From Lunularia cruciata (taxonomy: Eukaryota > Streptophyta > Marchantiopsida > Lunulariales > Lunulariaceae): a DNA stretch of 64,000 nt. Positions 48,121 through 58,400 of the stretch are shown piece after piece. Every line of letters starts with the position of its first letter. The first letter of the stretch is position 1. The stretch spans positions 45,088,333-45,152,332 of the forward strand of contig OX419756.1 in the NCBI GenBank assembly GCA_948567375.1, written 5' to 3'. The notes under the pieces were generated by a model. It did not search any database and was not told the DNA's origin. It was given only the letters and a program-made list of their open reading frames with translations. A program made the translations under genes and the position numbers.

Positions 48121-48350
48121 TTAGATTGTCGAGGAAGCAGAACTCTGCGGGGCTGGCAAAACTCCTGAGTCCCAAATACCCGGAAATGGCGCCAAAGTGG
48201 TGTGGCATGTATTAATAGAGCCCACCAAAGCCTCAGAAACCAAAGAAAACACACTTTTACCTGTTCCTGGGGGACCCATCATATATAGAAAACGTTGGGA
48301 CGAATTGTCCGAGGTTTTCCCCAAAAACCCCCGGTGACTAGGGTAAACAA
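48121..48350 (-). pseudogene. Superfamily 3-type helicase/primase fragment (Walker A)
   Basis: The minus strand encodes RFLYMMGPPGTGKSVFSLV followed by SEALVGSINTCHTTL. A Walker A loop GPPGTGKS directly followed by an LVG...TTL segment is the pattern of D5-type or plasmid-type primase-helicases, which unwind replicating DNA of plasmids and phages. Only about 60-80 residues remain, and Walker B and the sensor regions are not visible. In mitochondrial-like DNA this could come from a mitochondrial plasmid or from the mobile ORFs of fern organelles (MORFFO group, one of which has a primase-like domain). That link is inference. Confidence 0.45.
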
Positions 48351-48429
48351 CGTAAACAAAGCACCTATTTTGGCAGCGGTTTTGGAAAATAACTGAAAAA
48401 GGGGATGTTTTGTTAATAAGAATAACACA

Positions 48430-48568
48430 CTGCGCTATTTACCTGTAGGTGGTATTATTGGACTTATTTTTTTGTTGGAAATATTTTTAATGGTAGATAA
48501 TGATTACATTCCAATATTACCAACGAAATTGAGTGCAACCTATCTAACATATACAGTTTATGCTGGAA
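48430..48568 (+). pseudogene. nad6: nad6, internal fragment (complex I)
   Basis: Reads LRYLPVGGIIGLIFLLEIFL then DNDYIPILPTKLSATYLTY, then TVYAG, aligning with the middle of plant mitochondrial NADH dehydrogenase subunit 6 (LRYLPVSGIIGLIF...IPLLPT...TVYAGK). N- and C-terminal parts are missing. After TVYAG the sequence departs at a clear breakpoint. Confidence 0.85.
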
Positions 48569-48869
48569 CTCGGATTCGCCAGTACGGATCCTCATCTTCA
48601 AACACAGGAGCCGGGGCGCCCCTGCTATTCGGTCATCCCTTTCAGGATGAGCGAAATCCCGGAGCTTTTTTCACATGCTAAGGTCTCCGTTGCCGAACCC
48701 GGAGAAGTGAAATGCCTTAGTACAGCGAATCTACGACAAACAAAAATAAAACAGCAATAGCTCCTACATAAACCACTAAAAAAATCATAGCAAAGAAGTC
48801 AAGACCTAACAAAACAAGTAAACCGGAAGTATTGCAAAAAACTAGGATTAAAAATAAAACAGAATGAAC

Positions 48870-48969
48870 TTTATCCCTAGGGAGTCAGAGAGGCCCGTAT
48901 TACCCACCTAACCGAAAGCTACCTAGCAATAGGAAAGCGCTTGATAACAAACAGGAGGGAAGGAGCCTA
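48870..48969. repeat. Mitochondrial repeat, uninterrupted copy (LINE empty site)
   Basis: Contains ATCCCTAGGGAGTCAGAG...CACCTAACC, then gaaagct, then ACCTAGCAATAGGAAAGCG...GGGAAGGAGCC. The same two halves recur at 49746-49789 and 53530-53576 but are separated by the LINE. Besides the lost gaaagct, I see only about two base differences in the parts compared. Confidence 0.9.
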
Positions 48970-49384
48970 TTTACTTACTAAATGGTTACCGTTTGGCAAG
49001 TTTTTGACTATGACGCAGTCTATCAGATTATCTCCAGTGGGGTGGGAAACCCAGTGAGCATAGAATATTCGCCAGGGTTCCCTGATTCTATGAATACTTT
49101 CGGAGATTTGGAGTATACGCCCATTATTTTAGACACAGTAGTGTTATACTTGTGCCCTAGTGTGTGTAAGAGAGAATATCTAAGCATCCAATTCACGATC
49201 TTGATAAGCTCCCATCGGTTGTCCGCACATTGGTAGAAGTTAAGCAGGCCATAGGCCTTCTGCTTAAAAAAATCGATCCAAAGAGAGGCTTTATCTCATT
49301 GTTTTCAGTCCTCCCGGCTGCCGTCCGACGCGCCATCCATAAGAAAGACTTACTTTTATGTATTTATTTCCTGTTCCTTATCTG

Positions 49385-49585
49385 TTATGTTCGGAGAAAT
49401 AATAATAAAATTAAACCTAAATGGACATGACATAAGAAATCTTTAGAAAAGCCTATCATTAAGGGCGTGACTACGATATACAACAAAAATAAAGAAAAAG
49501 TCGTTATTAGTGTAGATAAATTGAGTAAAATATGTTGATAAAACAGTTTCAGAAAAATTTTAAAGGCACGTAGTGCGAAGACCAT
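49385..49585 (-). pseudogene. ccmB: ccmB, 5' fragment (haem exporter-like ABC component)
   Basis: The minus strand reads LITTFSLFLLYIVVTPLMIG, then FSKDFLCHVHLGLI, aligning with the start of plant CcmB (TSFSLFLSYIVVTPLMLGF...FHLGLIW). CcmB is a membrane part of the cytochrome c maturation transporter. The frame is open at its 5' side to 49783, but family resemblance starts only near the Met at 49585. It ends soon after HLGLI at a breakpoint, so about three quarters of the protein is missing. Confidence 0.8.
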
Positions 49586-49745
49586 CGGGAGAAGTCCTTT
49601 TTTTTTAGTTTTTAGATCCAAATAGATACTTTTTTTTGTTGATTTATGTTGCGAATAGAATAAAGAAATACAGGGGAAGCCAAGTAAAAGATAAGGTTTT
49701 TGGATGAGCCGTGTAGGAAACAACGGGGAGGTCCTAGGGGTTACT

Positions 49746-49789
49746 TTTATCCCTAGGGAGTCAGAGAGGCCCGTGTTACCCACCTAACC
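49746..49789. repeat. Mitochondrial repeat, left half beside the LINE
   Basis: Matches 48870-48913 with one base difference (cccgtg against cccgta). The match ends at ...CACCTAACC, which marks the 5' border of the LINE. Confidence 0.88.
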
Positions 49790-50272
49790 TTTCTAGAGCT
49801 GCAGGAGGAGCTGCGGGGAGAGTGTGGAGACGGGAGAGGAGAGGGAGAGACGTGAGACAATTTTGATAAAATCTGAGTGCTCTCTAGCATGTAGCCTTCG
49901 AGTGAATAGACGATTCTCTTCCTTTTTCAATTTCGGTTCCATTGGCACCTAGATTGAAGACTATGGAGAATGGAGTAGAAAGTTATGAAGTTTTTTAGTT
50001 TTTTTAGGGTTGAGAGTGATCATTATACATTGAGAGTGATGGGTTGTGAATTTTCATTTCTAATCTCTGGGTTTTCATGATTAAGTTCCATGGGAATTTA
50101 ATTTGAAAATTTTGGAGACGGAAATTGAAAGTTATGGGAGTTTATAGATTTTAGGGTTGTGAGAGAGATTGTTTTCTTATGTGAGTTGGGATGTGAGGGG
50201 TTGTGGTTTTGCAGATATGGGGAGATATGGAGAGGAGTATCATGTGTTACTATCCCTATTCTTGTGCTAACC

Positions 50273-53200
50273 ATGGCTACACCTTCCCATGTGGGGTCGC
50301 CTAGAGCGGGTCGGGATACACCATGTCCGGTGTGTCACCGACGCTTTACCTCGCAAGGGGTAAAGACCCATGTGGGAAGGATGCACAAGGACTATGATTG
50401 GACCACTTGGGATGCCCACGTGAGACGAGCAATCACATCGACAGCAGTGACACTCGGGATTACACACGCTTCTTCTATACCTTCGTTGATTGTTCCAGGG
50501 ATACCGATCGAGTCGTGGGAGTGGTTAGCTTCTCGGGCGGGTTGCATTTTGGGGTTATTTGAGACTAGTCTTCCATGTCCACGTCTATTCCATAGGCTAC
50601 CCCGCACACTCCATGATGAGGCTAGACAGGCTCTTTGCCTACCACTGGATCGTTTGGCACGTGATCCCTTGGACGAGTTAGCGTGGTTCCTATTCCTCCT
50701 ACTCCCTCGATGGTGTCTTCGTTATGCTAGAGGAGGACGTGCGGGGCATAGAGAGGTGGCGGCTAGATTTCGTCGATTCCGAGCGGGGGATTGGGCAGCC
50801 CTTCAGGAGGAGTCTGTTAGGGCTACACGATTTAGGAGACAGACATCGCCACAGGATACCACAGATTCCACTCGATTACGACGATGTTAGACATTGGGTC
50901 AGGCGGGAGAGTTTAGTAGAGCAGCACGAGCGCTACACCCTTTGTCTATAGCGAGTCCTACTGATGAGACCATCTCTTCCCTACGCTCATTGCATCCTAT
51001 AGCAGTAGAGGGACTACCACTAGAGGTCTTAGATTATCAGCCTGAGTAGCCTTTATGTCTTGATAGGTCGCTATTTGCACAAGCATTGTGCACTGCCCCT
51101 CGCCTTTCCTCATGAGGCTTGTCAGGGATGGTTTATGAGCACCTTAGAGATTGCTTCCAGGCAGATGATCCTTCTAGTGGTTTTACCGAGTTGTTTCAGG
51201 TGGTTGCAACAGTAGCGAGAGGAGATATTCCTATGTTTGTTAGTCGGGTCTTAGGTGCTAGTCGACTTCTTGCGATCGAGAAGGACACGGGAGGCATTAG
51301 ACCGATTGCTATTGGAGAGATCTTTTTGCGTTTGGTCAGTCATACCATTGTCCTTCAGCATCGTTCTCACTTTTGACAGCACCTTAGTCCACATCAGTTT
51401 GGAGTAGCTACACCTGGAGGATGTGAGGCTATATCTCTAGGCATTAGAGCACTCCTAGATATCCATCCGGAGTGGGTCGTCCTACAGGTGGACGTTGAGA
51501 ACGCTTTTAATTGCGTCTCACGTGCATCCATCTTTAGAGAGCTTAGGGAGGCTGGTGGATCCTTGGCGAGTCTCATTCCTTTTGTGCGGTCTTTTTATGG
51601 CTCTCCTGCTTCCCTTTACTACCAGCATGGTGGTTCATAGTCAAGAGATTCACCGTCTTGGAGTCAGCTGTTGGTACACGTCAGGGAGATCCTTTGGGGG
51701 GGCCCTTATTTGCCATGGCTCACTTTAGAGCTCTCCTGTCTACTACTTTGGCCATGCCAGGTTGTGTATTTCCATCCTTGGCAGATGATACACACATCGT
51801 AGGCCTTGTAGATCAGATTAGGCAGGCCTTTGACTACTTGACTACCAAGCTACATCTAGTAGGCTTGAGAGTCAAGGTGTCAAAGTGTAGGGCATGGTCC
51901 CCTTTAGGTATCCCTCCCCACCTTGAGCTTCCAGAGGGGTATATCACATCCACAGAGGGACTTCGTGTTCTTGGAGTGCCAATAGGATTGGAGGATTTTG
52001 TCACACGCTTCTTGGACGCTGCCCTTGCAGAGGATGTTCTCCATGTGGATGACCTTCCATTACTAGGAGATCCGCAGGTGGCATTTGGTATACTCTCTTC
52101 CAGTATTGCTCGTCTACCATCCTACCTCATCCATACAGTCCCCCCTCATCGTCCTTCCTATCACGTCTGAGAGCTTTTGATAGGAGGATTATGGGAGTCT
52201 TTGGTGATATTATTGGACCAGGGACTTTTGAGTGTGTGACAAGGGATTTGGCACGTAGACAGACGGCTCTACCAATCTCATGTGGTGGGGTTGGCTTGCT
52301 TTCTATGGAGGAGATGGCACCTATAGCGTTTTTGGGTAGTTGTGCTCTCTCGGCACCCCTACTTGCCTCTCGTTTTGTGGTTGCTGATAGGCCAGTTTTG
52401 GAGACTTATGTGACAGAGGTGGAGGGAGGATCCTTTTCTCTCTAGGTGTTATTGCGGCAGACGAGAGATAGTCTATCTCCACGAGCACGAGAGGGTTTTC
52501 CACCGTTTGCTTCACTATTGTCAGATTGGACTAGAGGTCTACAGTCTTCCTTGATGGAGCGACAGTGTGAGCATACGCTACATTCTCTCTTAGTTGACTC
52601 GTCCATTCCTTAGGCTACTAGAGCACGTCTACGCTCTTGCTCCGGCAAGGGTGCAGGCTCGTGGATCCTAGCTCGACCATGCATTAGGGCTTTCCGACTC
52701 GCACCGGCTACTTTCTCTACAGCGATGAGGTTTCGCCTAGGTTTGGTCCACCCATCTGCATCTTCACTACTCACTTGTGAGTGTGGTTCTACACTAGATG
52801 CAGCGGCGGTCCACATGACACGATGTCCTTTTGGAGGACAGAGGATAGCTACCCATGATGCCATTAGAGACATAGTGTTTGCTATGGCACGAGAGAGTGG
52901 ATACTTGGCTTGGAGGGAGCGTTCGTATGCGTTGCAAACGACACATGTCAGGGCAGACTTATACTTGGTCCGAGATGATCAGGTGACAATAGCGGATGTC
53001 GTGGTGACGGACCCTACACGAGATACAGTTTCGGAGGGAGTGATTACCCATCCCCCTGGATGGGCGGCAAGTGCAGCAGCAGGTCGCAAGGTCTCCAAGT
53101 ATAGGGGCATGCAGCGAGGTCACCTCTTTGTTCCTCTAGCCTTGGAGTTATATGGAGCGATGTACACGGCATTTGACACATTTGTCAGGGAGTGCACGAG

Positions 53201-53441
53201 AGCTTATCATGTTAGGCGGCAGGGGGTACCACTCTCACTCTCATACTTTGTAGCTTACTTTAGACAGTGTGTATCCATTGCTCTACAGAGGGCAGTGGCT
53301 GGTGCAATCGATAGGAGAGCAATCAAATTAGGTGATGTTTCTTCGGATGCTCCAGTTGTGTGTAGACCGTACAACTTGCATAGCTCGGATATCTTAGGTG
53401 CGGTAGGGCAGATTTCTCATACAGACTCTATTGGGGCTTAG
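50273..53441 (+). pseudogene. LINE polyprotein: C2H2 finger, reverse transcriptase, CCHC, RLE
   Basis: From the ATG at 50273: C2H2 finger CPVCHRRFTSQGVKTHVGRMH (about 50.32-50.38 kb); RT fingers GGIRPIAIGE (about 51.29 kb); motif A VDVENAFN (about 51.49 kb); GTRQGDPLGGPLF (about 51.67-51.71 kb); catalytic LADDTHIVG (about 51.78-51.80 kb); knuckle CECGSTLDAAAVHMTRC (about 52.77-52.82 kb); then a PD-(D/E)XK-like nuclease with RADLYLV, ADVVVTDP, KVSKYRG and FVPLALELYG (about 52.95-53.16 kb). The reading uses three frames: one to about 51.64 kb, a second to about 52.17 kb and a third to the end. About six in-frame stops (for example TAG 50886, TGA 51373, TAG 52443) also interrupt it. Most look like C-to-T changes, as expected of methylated, silenced DNA. 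It is therefore inactive but still readable from end to end. Confidence 0.85.
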
Positions 53442-53529
53442 CCCCATGTTACCTTTTTTGTCTCTCCCTTGTACGGCTTGATGGGGTCTTCCCATCCTTC
53501 ATTTTTCCTACGCGGTCGCCTTTTTTCTC
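53433..53529 (+). other. LINE 3' tail with GGGGCTTAGCCCC hairpin
   Basis: The perfect inverted repeat GGGGCTTAGCCCC (53433-53445) contains the stop codon TAG. It is followed by a T-rich spacer, CTTGTACGGCTTGATGGGG, TCTTCCCATCC, and TACGCGGTCGCC near the end. Because the same parts recur in short copies at 8.9, 36.1, 39.5 and 43.3 kb, this tail is probably the RNA signal the reverse transcriptase binds. Confidence 0.75.
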
Positions 53530-53576
53530 ACCTAGCAATAGGAAAGCGCTTGATAACAAACAGTAGGGAAGGAGCC
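53530..53576. repeat. Mitochondrial repeat, right half after the LINE
   Basis: ACCTAGCAATAGGAAAGCG... matches 48921-48967 with one base difference, resuming mitochondrial sequence after the LINE. Confidence 0.88.
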
Positions 53577-54226
53577 TCCCAGGTTTTGTCTTGAAAACTG
53601 ATTTCAATGGAAGGGTATCGTCTCTTACCACGAGGGAGGCGATTTGCATAAGGTATGACCATGCAGCCATCACTCTCAATCAAGCCGGCCGGCACCAAAC
53701 TAATGTTTGGGTGGCAAAGGCACGAAAGGGGTTTTGGCCAGAGATGTTTGGCGTGCGTAGAAAGCTTTTCAAGCAAACTAACTTTGCCTGTTTTCTAGAT
53801 TGAAGTACGTAGTGCGGATAGATCCCTGGTGAAAGATCATCTAAGTAGTAAGCAACTACTGGAAGTAGAAGATCGCCCTCAAAAAAAAAGAAAAAAACCA
53901 TGAGACGGGTAAAGCATAAGCCTACAAAAGTTGTTGAAATACTGATGTAGGTCTTCAATTAGCTGCTTTTAGTATATACATATGATTGATTATAGTTGAT
54001 AGTTAGAGCACTATATTACGGCATGCCAAATGCCGTAACGAAAACGATCCCAGCTGTACGGCAAAAAAATAGTTTTTTGTTGCCAATTATTATAGGGTCC
54101 GAAGGCGGACTCAAGGCGAAGTTCATGCGCTTATTGGGTAGGGATCGCGGGAAATTGAGCTTATGCTTGATCTCATTCGTGTGGTCCCGGAAGATTAGGT
54201 CAAACATTTTTATTGAACATATATTT
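53577..54226. other. Mitochondrial-like spacer with a hairpin
   Basis: Probably the right end of the NUMT. A 70-codon plus-strand frame (53591-53803) is not recognised. A perfect 9-bp hairpin (TTACGGCAT, 5-base loop, ATGCCGTAA) lies at 54016-54038. Near 54209-54242 a 17-18 base word (TTTTTATTGAACATATA) is repeated in tandem, perhaps at the junction with nuclear DNA. Confidence 0.45.
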
Positions 54227-54508
54227 TTATTGAACATATATTGCATTTGGTAATGTTTCGATATAATAAAAACTATGTTGTTGTGCTACAAACTCCTCAA
54301 GTTGAAACCATCTATTAGACATTTGACTCGAGTACATATGTTCAGGTTGAGAAACATTACTTGTAGCCTCATCTAAAGGGTCTGGAATTCCCAGATGATG
54401 TGGATGATTGAACTTTTGTTCCAAAAAAGGATGAGAATTATCAGTGGATAAAGTGGTCTGCAGATCTTCTATGGGTTGAGATATTTGCGCTAAAAATATT
54501 TTCAACAA
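54227..54508 (-). CDS. Hypothetical 93-codon frame, unrecognised
   Basis: A minus-strand frame with a polar, Gln/Ser/Pro/His-rich, regulatory-protein-like composition. No domain recognised. It could be an exon of a host gene interrupted by the NUMT on its right-hand coordinate side or simply chance. It lies between the NUMT and the next LTR element. Confidence 0.2.
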   Translation of the reverse strand: MLKIFLAQISQPIEDLQTTLSTDNSHPFLEQKFNHPHHLGIPDPLDEATSNVSQPEHMYSSQMSNRWFQLEEFVAQQHSFYYIETLPNAIYVQ

Positions 54509-54804
54509 TCTATCTTGACCAAGGATTTATAAATTTATGAGTGCTACAGTGCTCACTAGAAACATGCAAAACACTACTAACATGCAAAAAAGGAGAAAAA
54601 CCTACTTGGAATAATAATTTTACTAATTAGTAAATTGGTTGTATAACTTGTAAAAACATATACAAGGATTTTATCTATATTGGTACCAGAAGTTTTAGAT
54701 CAAAATTTAAACATTTATGTTATTTTACATTTGATGTAGACAATAATGAAAACTAAAATATATTAACAGGAAAATGCATCATGGAAATGATATGAAGTGG
54801 AGTG

Positions 54805-55480
54805 TGATGCCTCACCTCTTTCCAAAGTACACTTTTTTCTTTTTTCTTGTAGGACTTAACCATGAAGATAGTAGAAATAGTCAATATGGAAAAAAGAGGG
54901 GACATAGATCATTGATTACCTTCCACCTTGAGGGGAACTGCACCTTCAAGAGGAAGCAGAAGCGGAAGGATGTGCCACATAAGAACCAATAGCAGAAGAT
55001 CCAGATAAAGAGCATAGAGTGTGGCTCTTTGAGAAGGAAGGTTGTTAGACAAGAGAACCTTTGGTAAGGAAACCCCTTTCCTTGGGAGATCTTTGTCCTA
55101 AAATTAGAGCTTTGCCTAAGACAACCTTTGGCCAGAAAAGCCATTTGGCCTAGAAGTTCCTTGGCCTGAAATATCACAAATAAATGTGGCAATGATAGAT
55201 GAAGAACCACAATGAATGATTGTTTGATTCCACCAACTACTCATATATGCAAGGAATGACTGCTCACCAAAGAGGGTGCTTGCCAAAAGTTCATAATGGT
55301 TGGCCTGACACCTGATATATCCACAGGGGCTTGGATCATCTTCAATTTTTACAAAATCAACCCAAGCAAGACTTGGTGTGCTTTCCTCACCCTTGGTGAG
55401 AAGGGTTTACTTAGACATTCAAAATTACAAGAGATGTGTTTGTGTGAGGAGGGTTAGGAAGTGAGAAGAGAAGTGGGAAT
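54805..55480 (+). repeat. Left long direct repeat (5' LTR) of the decayed Gypsy element
   Basis: Aligns with 60476-61190. The inner end is uncertain because both copies are followed by the same gag-like sequence, so alignment alone does not mark the LTR border. Confidence 0.6.
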
Positions 55481-58400
55481 GATGACAGGAAATAAGGGAA
55501 AGGAAGTGGCTCCTAGTGCACCAAGGAGGATGAGAAGTGCAACTGAATTCATAATCAAGGCCCTAGGATTAGTAAGTTGGAATTGTATTGTAGGCACGAA
55601 TTAGTTTGCAGCAAGAAATTATAATTCTTGCTGTGGAATTGGGAATTGAGCAATCATGTAATGTTGCATAAAATCAGAGATAATCACAATCCAAGGCTAG
55701 AGAACCTGAGAGGGAACCTCTTTGCTTGGACCAAAGAGTATTGGTGGAGAATGATGGGGCCCAGCAGTTCTCCCCCAAATAGCATGACTTTGAATAGCTT
55801 TTGGACTCGCTCGGACTAGACTATTGAAGCCAAGTTCAAGGCTGCATTCAAGGACAAAAAGACCAATGATTGTTGGTCTGTTCTAGGTATCAAAGATCTA
55901 CAAGGAGGATCCTAGTAGAATCAATCATGAAGTTGTTCAAACCCAAACAAACAACTTACTTGAAGAATAGCTATGTAATCTTCTTCAAGTATTTATACCA
56001 AGGAAATCTTGTGAAATGGGCAGCTATGTTTTGGGTGAGGGCAAGAGAGCTTGCAAGAACAATGAATGAGGATTGAAGAGTAAATTTGGTGTCTCTCTAG
56101 GTCATCCATTTATACCAAGGGATGGATTTATTGACCCGAAAGGAAAAGAAGAAGTACCTAGACCACTTCTTCCCCAAAAGGCATTTTGATGACCCAAGGA
56201 ACAAGCAAAAATGATATGAAAGTACTTAGAGGTAGATGTGGAATTTTCTTGCAAAAGGAAGTATGTGGAAGTTTAGGAGGCCTACAATACTTTGGGCTTT
56301 GAGAGAAGCAGAGGCAACATAAGATTTATGCGGAGCTAGTACTTAGGAAAAAATCCACAACTCCTTCTAAGACGAAGGCAAAGGCTACCAAGAGGACAAG
56401 GAAGATGATGAAGAAGAAGTAGAAGACAAAGGTGGTGTTGGGCCACAATTAGATCCCACTCCAATGACTAGTGAACAATCATTTACAAGGATTGTAATCT
56501 TGTCAGACAAGGAACACAACTGAAGACCAAGGTGGAGAAGTAAAATTTATTCTAGTCCAAACTCCTCCAAGAAAAAAAAATTTGCTAGAGGAAGAAAAAA
56601 TGCCCATGGTCCCCATATCCTTCATTTTGCAAATCAAACCCAAAGAATTTAGGAATGTTGTCTAATGTTCCTATTATCATAAGTGGGGTAAAATTTCTAC
56701 TAGATTACATTGTCCTTTGACTTGTAACCAAAATGGGTTATCTTATGCCAGTAAAAAGACCTTGGTGGTATGGAGTAAGGATAATAGTTGAATGGTACTA
56801 ACACAAATTGCATTTCCACAATATCAAACCACTTACACCAAATTTTTCATGGTGTGTTGGATGAAGGTTCATCATCTAGGAGAAAACTTGTCTTTAGAGG
56901 AAAATAACACAGAAGGGACCTTAGATGACTCCAAAGGTTTGTCAAAAGAGGAAAAGATGAACTCTCTAGAGTATTATGAAATTGAACTTGAGGCCAAAGG
57001 GAACAATCACCCTAAAGATCAAGAAGAAAGTTTTGCACTCTTGAGATCAGCCCCATTAGTAACATGGAAGGCATTTTCAACCAGGATGATTGCAAAGATG
57101 TAAAAATTGCCAAAGGAAAATTTCTCAAGATTTCCAAATTTGTGTCTAAGAAGGAGTATATAGACTGTTCTTGCCTGATTTGGGAAATAACAAGACATCT
57201 TTGCTTGGAAGATTGAGCAAATGCCATGAATTCCTAAGCAGTTTGGGGAATATCAAATCAACGTGGACAAAAAAACAGTCCATGTCTAACAATATCAATA
57301 CCAACTCAATCCCAAATACTCATTGTTGATCAAGAACAAAATTGATAAGTATCTCAAGGTTGGCATCATTTTTCCAATGCTCAATAGTGAGTGGGTATCT
57401 CCAATTGTCAAAGTAGCCAAGAAGAAGACAAGAAAGATTAGAGTGTGCCTAGATTTTTGCAAGCTGAATGCAACCACAAAGAAATACCATCACACTCTTC
57501 CTTTCATATGCTAATTTAGACCAAGTCACAAGGTATGAGTGCTATAGTTTCCTAAATAGTTTTTCAAGATATAACCACATATCCATTTGGAAAGAAGATA
57601 GGGACAGAATACCTTCACTACTGATTAGGGAACTTATGCTTACAACCAAATGCCATGTGGGTTTTGTACTGAGCCTGCAACATTTTAGCAAATGATGATT
57701 GTGATCTTCAAGGATTATCTGCAAAAATTCATGGAGATCTTCATGCTTACTTTTATGTTTTTGGTAGAAGAAGTGACCATCTCTCCTTTCTTCACCAAAC
57801 ATGTGAGAGGAGTAGGTTTTCTAAATTGTTTTTGCATCTTAAGAAGTGCTTCTTTGTCATGAAAGAAGGCATTCTTATGGCATATCAAGTTTCTAGACAA
57901 GGAATTGTGGTGGATATAAAAAAGGTAAAATTAATCCAATCACTCAAATTGCCCAAAAATTTGTGTGAGTTAAGAGCTTTCCTAGGCCATGTGGGCTATT
58001 ACATGAGGTTCATCCCCAACTATGCAGTACAAGTAGCAGCCCTTGACAAAGTTGTTGAAGAAAGCCAAAGATTATATTTGGATGAAGATGCAAGAGGATG
58101 CTTTCATCATACTAAAACACAAGTAAGTTGGTAGAGCCCTGATGATGCAAGCTCCTAACTAAGAAAGCACTTTCCATGTCTCCTTGGACACTTCCTCCTT
58201 GGCAATTGGAGTAGTCCTTAGCACGAAACACTCAAGATGGTGTATGCTTGCAAGAAGTTAAGTCACTACCTATTGGGATACAAACTTTTCTTCCATGTAG
58301 ACCATTATGTGTTGCAACATTTGGCATGGAAGGCTGATTTTTCAAGACAAATTGCATGATGTGTATTTCTACAACATGAATTTACCTACATTGTGCAGGT

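Larger units (their letters stand above)
49790..53529 (+). mobile_element. Non-LTR retrotransposon (LINE) of R2-like, restriction-endonuclease type
   Basis: A 3.74-kb element whose borders are set by comparison with the unsplit mitochondrial repeat at 48870-48969. It has a roughly 480-base 5' untranslated region, one coding region (about 50273-53441) and an 88-base 3' tail after the stop. There is no target duplication; instead the target lost 7 bases (gaaagct). It has no poly-A end and closes with GGTCGCCTTTTTTCTC. The apurinic-type endonuclease of ordinary plant L1 and RTE LINEs is absent. The nearest general architecture is R2/NeSL/Utopia-type elements, which cut DNA with a restriction-like nuclease and prime reverse transcription at the nick. 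Confidence 0.85.
45421..54210. other. Rearranged mitochondrial DNA insertion (NUMT), split by a LINE
   Basis: Mosaic of plant mitochondrial gene pieces on both strands: ccmFN end (+), ccmFC start (+), an internal nad6 piece (+) and ccmB start (-), joined by non-coding sequence and a duplicated ~100-bp segment. None of the genes is complete. Order and breakpoints suggest either a shuffled insertion or transfer from an already rearranged mitochondrial chromosome. The outer borders are estimates. A true mitochondrial origin of the whole window is unlikely given the LTR elements, the spliced nuclear gene and the LINE. Confidence 0.75.

Noticed and set aside
48870-48969. tRNA gene in the mitochondrial repeat
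   Set aside because: I could not fit a cloverleaf with an anticodon arm and TTC loop to either strand.
50724-50951. Separate 75-codon gene in the LINE
   Set aside because: It is an off-frame shadow; the parallel frame carries LINE-typical sequence such as GQAGEFSRAARALHPLS.
45421-54210. Reading the whole window as mitochondrial DNA
   Set aside because: The LTR elements, the spliced terpene synthase gene and the LINE are nuclear features; only this block has organelle gene pieces, and none is complete.
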